From Steromphala cineraria (taxonomy: Eukaryota; Mollusca; Gastropoda; Trochida; Trochidae): 64,000 bases of DNA. Made by a program: the position numbers and the translations under genes. Below are positions 59,841 to 64,000 of the stretch, piece by piece (positions within the stretch are counted from its first letter, which is position 1; every line of letters starts with the position of its first letter). The stretch is taken from positions 32,139,950 through 32,203,949 of the forward strand of contig OU744732.1 in NCBI GenBank assembly GCA_916613615.1. The letters run 5' to 3'. The notes under the pieces are model-generated. The model had not been told where the DNA came from and made no database searches. It was given only the letters and a program-made list of their open reading frames with translations.

Positions 59841-61671
59841 CCATTCCCCTTGGGAGATGGATACAAGGTGTGATTGTCCCTTTACATCTTGTAAATTGAA
59901 AACCATGCATTTGATGGAATAAAGCCTTCTTTTATTGCGATGGTGAGAGACTGTCAACACTAGCTTGTTGTCAAGTTCGTAGTCTTCACAATAATGCTAT
60001 TGATGATTTTGGAAGAATATGAATTTTTTATATTTCAAATGATTGTAATATAATGTTATTATATGAGGAAAGGTAAAATAAAATCGTATGTTATTTTCTA
60101 CTTCAGCGATTTCAAATTTATTCAGTTGTGTGTTCTCTGTTAAACTTCAGTGCTTGTTCTTCAGTAACTGTATGCAAAGTGGGGAGTACAAAAAGGTGTG
60201 ATATACAGATTTCAACTTGATATCATGCACAGGATGTTCTACGTGCATGACCACCTTCTAGCTTACGATACAAAAAAATCAACAGTCGGTATATGTAACC
60301 AAAAGGAAACTGTAGTTAATGTGCATGTAAATGAAGTTCAGAAACGCTACATTTAACTACACGAAACACAGTTAATAAACTATAGTTTGTAATATTGAAA
60401 AATACATCGAACAGATTACAAAAAGTTTCAGTTCATAAAGTACAATTTAAGTTACATTGAATACAAATTATGCATGAAAATATAGATCATAAATAGTTTA
60501 CTCATATATGATCACTCTTCACTGACTATGCTTTACTACCATAACGTTATCACTAAAACGCTCATAAAACAACCGACACTCCACAAATTGGAAACAGAAC
60601 ATCACACCTCATCTTTCTTCAAAGAAATCCAACTCACCTGTAATGAAGTTAACCACTTGATTCAGAGAAACATGTCCTCTCTTCTTTCTCCTCGAGTGTT
60701 CACCTCCAAATATACCTTTGTTCTTTCACTTCACCTATATACACAGGTGTAAATCCGATATTCGTTAAGTACGTGACAATGGTTGGAAGTCGTTGCGAAG
60801 ATGTGGAGTTAACTTCAAGGGACATCTTGTTGTAATCTCTTCACTACCTGTTTCCTCAGTTGTGATGGATCAGCACTTTGACTTATCCTTATGCTAATCT
60901 ACTTTGGAATAATACTTTTCACAATGTTTCCGACATGATGTTTAAGGCTTGTTTTGTTGTTCCTAATTAGCTTTTGCTACATGAATATTGTCAGTTTCTT
61001 TATCCAAGAGTACATGTTGATTAAGACATGACCTTATTGGTTTAACTGATTTTCAAATGACTGGTATGAACGAGTAAGTGTGGTTTTAAGTGATAATACA
61101 TTTTGTGTTTTGTTAAAACTATGTTTAAATGCTTTTAAATTCAAACTTCATCCGATTATCCACATGTTCATGCTCTGACATCGTCATATACTTACAACAT
61201 AATATTGTGACGTCATTGTTGTGACGTATACAATCTGGAGAGCATGATGACATCACAATGATATAAACTACAGGTCGTTTTTATTTGGTAAGTGTCGAGC
61301 GAGTCGTTTTCAGATAGTATGATATCTAGATTTTTTTCGATGCAGAATAATTTGGAAGGATGATGATAATAATAAATTATACGAATGATTGAATGAATAT
61401 ATGAATAATACTTAGTACAAAGATGACCATTTCGTAGTTTCGTATCATATCCTGCACAATATGTAATTATGGAAAATTTTAGCTGTTTAAGTTCAGACCA
61501 ACATGGTAGTGATCATTGTTTAATATCAAATTCATCCTGATGAATGTTTAGGGTTCGTAGTGATGAATCATCATTTATGTATTGTATTGAAAACAAAATG
61601 AAGAATACACAGAATGTGAATACATAATAAATGACATATCATTATGTATTATGTAATTTAGTACACGTTAA
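59841..61671. other. Non-coding region with CRE-like sites
   Basis: TGACGTCA occurs at 61208-61215 with a second TGACGTAT at 61222-61229, and another TGACGTCA lies near the window end (63976-63983). These match the CREB/ATF palindrome but no promoter is identified. A plus-strand 74-codon frame (60528-60752) has no support. Confidence 0.3.
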
Positions 61672-61767
61672 ATGGGCAGTAGCACTATCAAAATAATTAC
61701 ATTTAGCAATAACGTACAATTATCAGTGAAAAGTGAAAATAGTTTTATACATCGTGCTACTGCCCCT
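61672..61767. mobile_element. Miniature derivative of MITE family A (96 bp)
   Basis: Flanked by TTAA (61668-61671 and 61768-61771). It retains the outer ends (ATGGGCAGTAGCAC and CGTGCTACTGCCCCT) and a short stretch of one subterminal region (ACGTACAATTATCAGTGAAA), while about 260 bp of the interior is missing. A deletion derivative of a non-autonomous element. Confidence 0.85.
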
Positions 61768-61771
61768 TTAA

Positions 61772-64000
61772 ATGTAATACTGTTTCGGAGAGGTCAAACA
61801 AAGAAGTTCTGTCAGGACATAACTTGAATATAAATTAATCTTCGTATAGAAAAAAATTAAACAGCTATTCTATCCTCAATGGAAGGGACAATTCCTGAAA
61901 TCGAAAATCACATTACACATTTTTGTCACATTATTCTGTTACAATTTTGAGTATTTGAGTATATGTGAATTGACAATATAGTCTTTTAGACTTTTAGGTA
62001 CTCGCGTAAAACGTACATGTACCAATTTAAATGCTTTAAATCTCATCTTTCTTCAGCAAACATTTTACGAACTTCCTGTGATACAAAGAGGCTTTTTCAT
62101 GGAAGCAAAACTTTAACCGTCACCTTTTATTCATGTATTTGTATTAATAAATGAAATAAATAAATTGCGAATAGTTCGAGTGAAAACACTCATTCTGCTC
62201 TCACTTTTTATATTTTTCGCGAATACAGAAAAGCTATATAGTTTTTTTCCTATAGGATGCTATTTACTTTCAAACAACAAAAAGTACATATTGAAAACGA
62301 ACGTCCATTCTTAGCAACACCGTAAACATATTGGAGAACACATCAACTCAACTTTATCTCCTTTCCAAGTTTACCGGATATCGCTTTCTTTCTGAAACGG
62401 GGACAAATCTTGCGTGGTTGCCTCATAAACGTTTGAGTTTCAGTTCAGTCACCCAGCGTAAAATTTTAAATGTGTAACAATGCGTATTCTGTGTTTAATA
62501 CGCCTCGCCCACACTGACAATACGTTTTGGGAGAAGCACATAGTTCAAGTACACGACGTGTGTGGTAGGCTACTCTGACCAGTTGTGTCCAAAGGTCGCC
62601 TTAGCTTGAAAGTGGATGGACACACAATTTAAGATTTTGAAAATTACTGGATTTAAGATTATACATACAATCTGAATATCGTGATAATTAATATTTTGTT
62701 ATAGTGGCTATAGTGAGTTCTTTTAAAATTAAAAAAGTGCAAGTTAATAAAATTACGTGGTTGTTATGTAACCTCTAACTCTGACTTGGAATCGGTTTTC
62801 ATGTTGAAGATTCGAACAAACTTGCGATCTTTATTAATTTTTTAAAATTTTGTATGAGGTAGGAAAGGTACAAACTCTTTTGATTGAAGCCTTATAACAA
62901 AAGTCTACGCTTAATTAAATAATTGGCTCAGTATTACTTCTTGTAGTAATGAACCCTCACAAGTAGTGAGGTATGCAACTGTCATAAAACAATATACAAA
63001 AGGTCAAAAATATGTAGAAAATGACAAACTATAACTTAATCATTTACTATAATAATAATATGATGTGATATTTAAATGGGCAGAATTTCTGCCGTATTAA
63101 AATGGGCTGATCGTATTAATGAATCAATTTGATTACCCAATTAACGTAATTCTTGCACATCAGGATATTCTTCCACTTGCTATTTTGGTCAATATCAGCT
63201 TACAGAAATAAATATATATTATAATTATATGAACAAGTTATTTCAATAACTAGTTCACATAATTGGAGAAGTGGAAAATGTAACGACACTGGGTCATACA
63301 TGCTCGAGACAGGAAAATACAACATTTAACATGTACAATTACAACTGGTTGACAACTTTAGCTAGCTTTATCACCTATCTTAGTTGTTATTCCTATTTCG
63401 AAGAGTAAGTCGTATGCATGAAGAACATGAAGAAGTTACTATTTTAGATTTTCATTAATTAAGTAACTCCTATCAGAGGTCAATAATTGGGTAATTAATG
63501 AAACGACCAGTAACCGTGTAGTATGAATGTTTGAATTACTTTTTGTTTTGATCATCTAAGCAAACAAGTCAGAGACAAAATTGTGGTATTATCTTTTTCA
63601 TATATACAATTCAAAAAGCTCTGCCTCTAATGTTTAATTGGGAGAATTCTAATATATATATTTGATGCATTACTTTCGATATTGATCTAAGTGTTCTGTC
63701 AAACAATTTAGATAACCGTTTACTGTAATTAATGCCGTAACTTTATTAATGGTGTTAGAACATTTACATGGACATGTTTGGGAGATTTAACATTCCTCTC
63801 CATTGGGGGCTCAAATGAGATATATCCAGGTATGTTAAACTAAGCAATCAAGGTGAAGCCCTCAGGTAACTAATGCAATTTTCACGTGTAATCACCTGTC
63901 AGCGAATCACTCATGTCTACATGTACCTGTCGCTCCTTCCGGATGAAGCAATCAACTGATTGACAGGTAGGATTATGACGTCACAGGCGATGATGTCATC
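61772..64000. other. AT-rich non-coding region to window end
   Basis: Nothing recognised apart from the TGACGTCA near 63976. Confidence 0.35.

Noticed and set aside
60638..60720. Possible upstream exon ending NQVVNFIT with a GTGAGT donor on the minus strand
   Set aside because: The phase would fit the 56421 exon, but no pyrimidine-rich acceptor is found before an in-frame stop.

Overview
The window is AT-rich, repeat-dense metazoan nuclear DNA. The LINE proteins, an intact Tc1-type transposase, abundant TTAA- and TA-flanked MITEs and candidate spliced exons suggest a marine lophotrochozoan, probably a mollusc. That is an inference from family resemblance; nothing in the window names the species. 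No rRNA gene, CRISPR array or prokaryotic operon is present.

The dominant structure fills 4016-27414. It is a single giant (about 23.4 kb) foldback-type mobile element. Its two ends are near-identical inverted copies starting AGCAACCAGAAGTTAGCAC. It is flanked by a perfect 9-bp target duplication (AAAATTATC, 4007-4015 and 27415-27423). It sits inside the reverse-transcriptase frame of an old LINE, whose reading frame resumes in phase on the far side. From each end inward the arms hold a short hairpin-bearing terminus, a 138-bp satellite array (about 59 copies left, about 41 right, in opposite orientation), a unique inner arm, and a central loop of about 1 kb made of diverged copies of the inner arm. 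No transposase of its own is visible. Only the right arm carries secondary insertions: two TTAA MITEs and a complete Tc1/mariner element with an intact DD34E transposase. The left arm preserves the matching empty sites, so target duplications (TTAA, TTAA, TA) can be read directly.

Left of the giant element (1-4006) lie several copies of the same TTAA MITE family and two decayed LINE fragments. Right of it (about 28.03-33.09 kb) is an apparently intact non-LTR retrotransposon. Its ORF1 and ORF2 (endonuclease plus reverse transcriptase) share one frame and are separated by a single TAG; ORF2 has no AUG before its endonuclease active site.

From 33 to 64 kb the DNA is mostly intronic or intergenic. 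It holds a 191-197 bp tandem repeat (36.8-37.8 kb), a tRNA-like SINE relic, two more MITE families, a 96-bp miniature MITE, and a set of minus-strand candidate exons (44.5-56.5 kb) with good splice signals and compatible phases. These suggest part of a host gene that I cannot identify.
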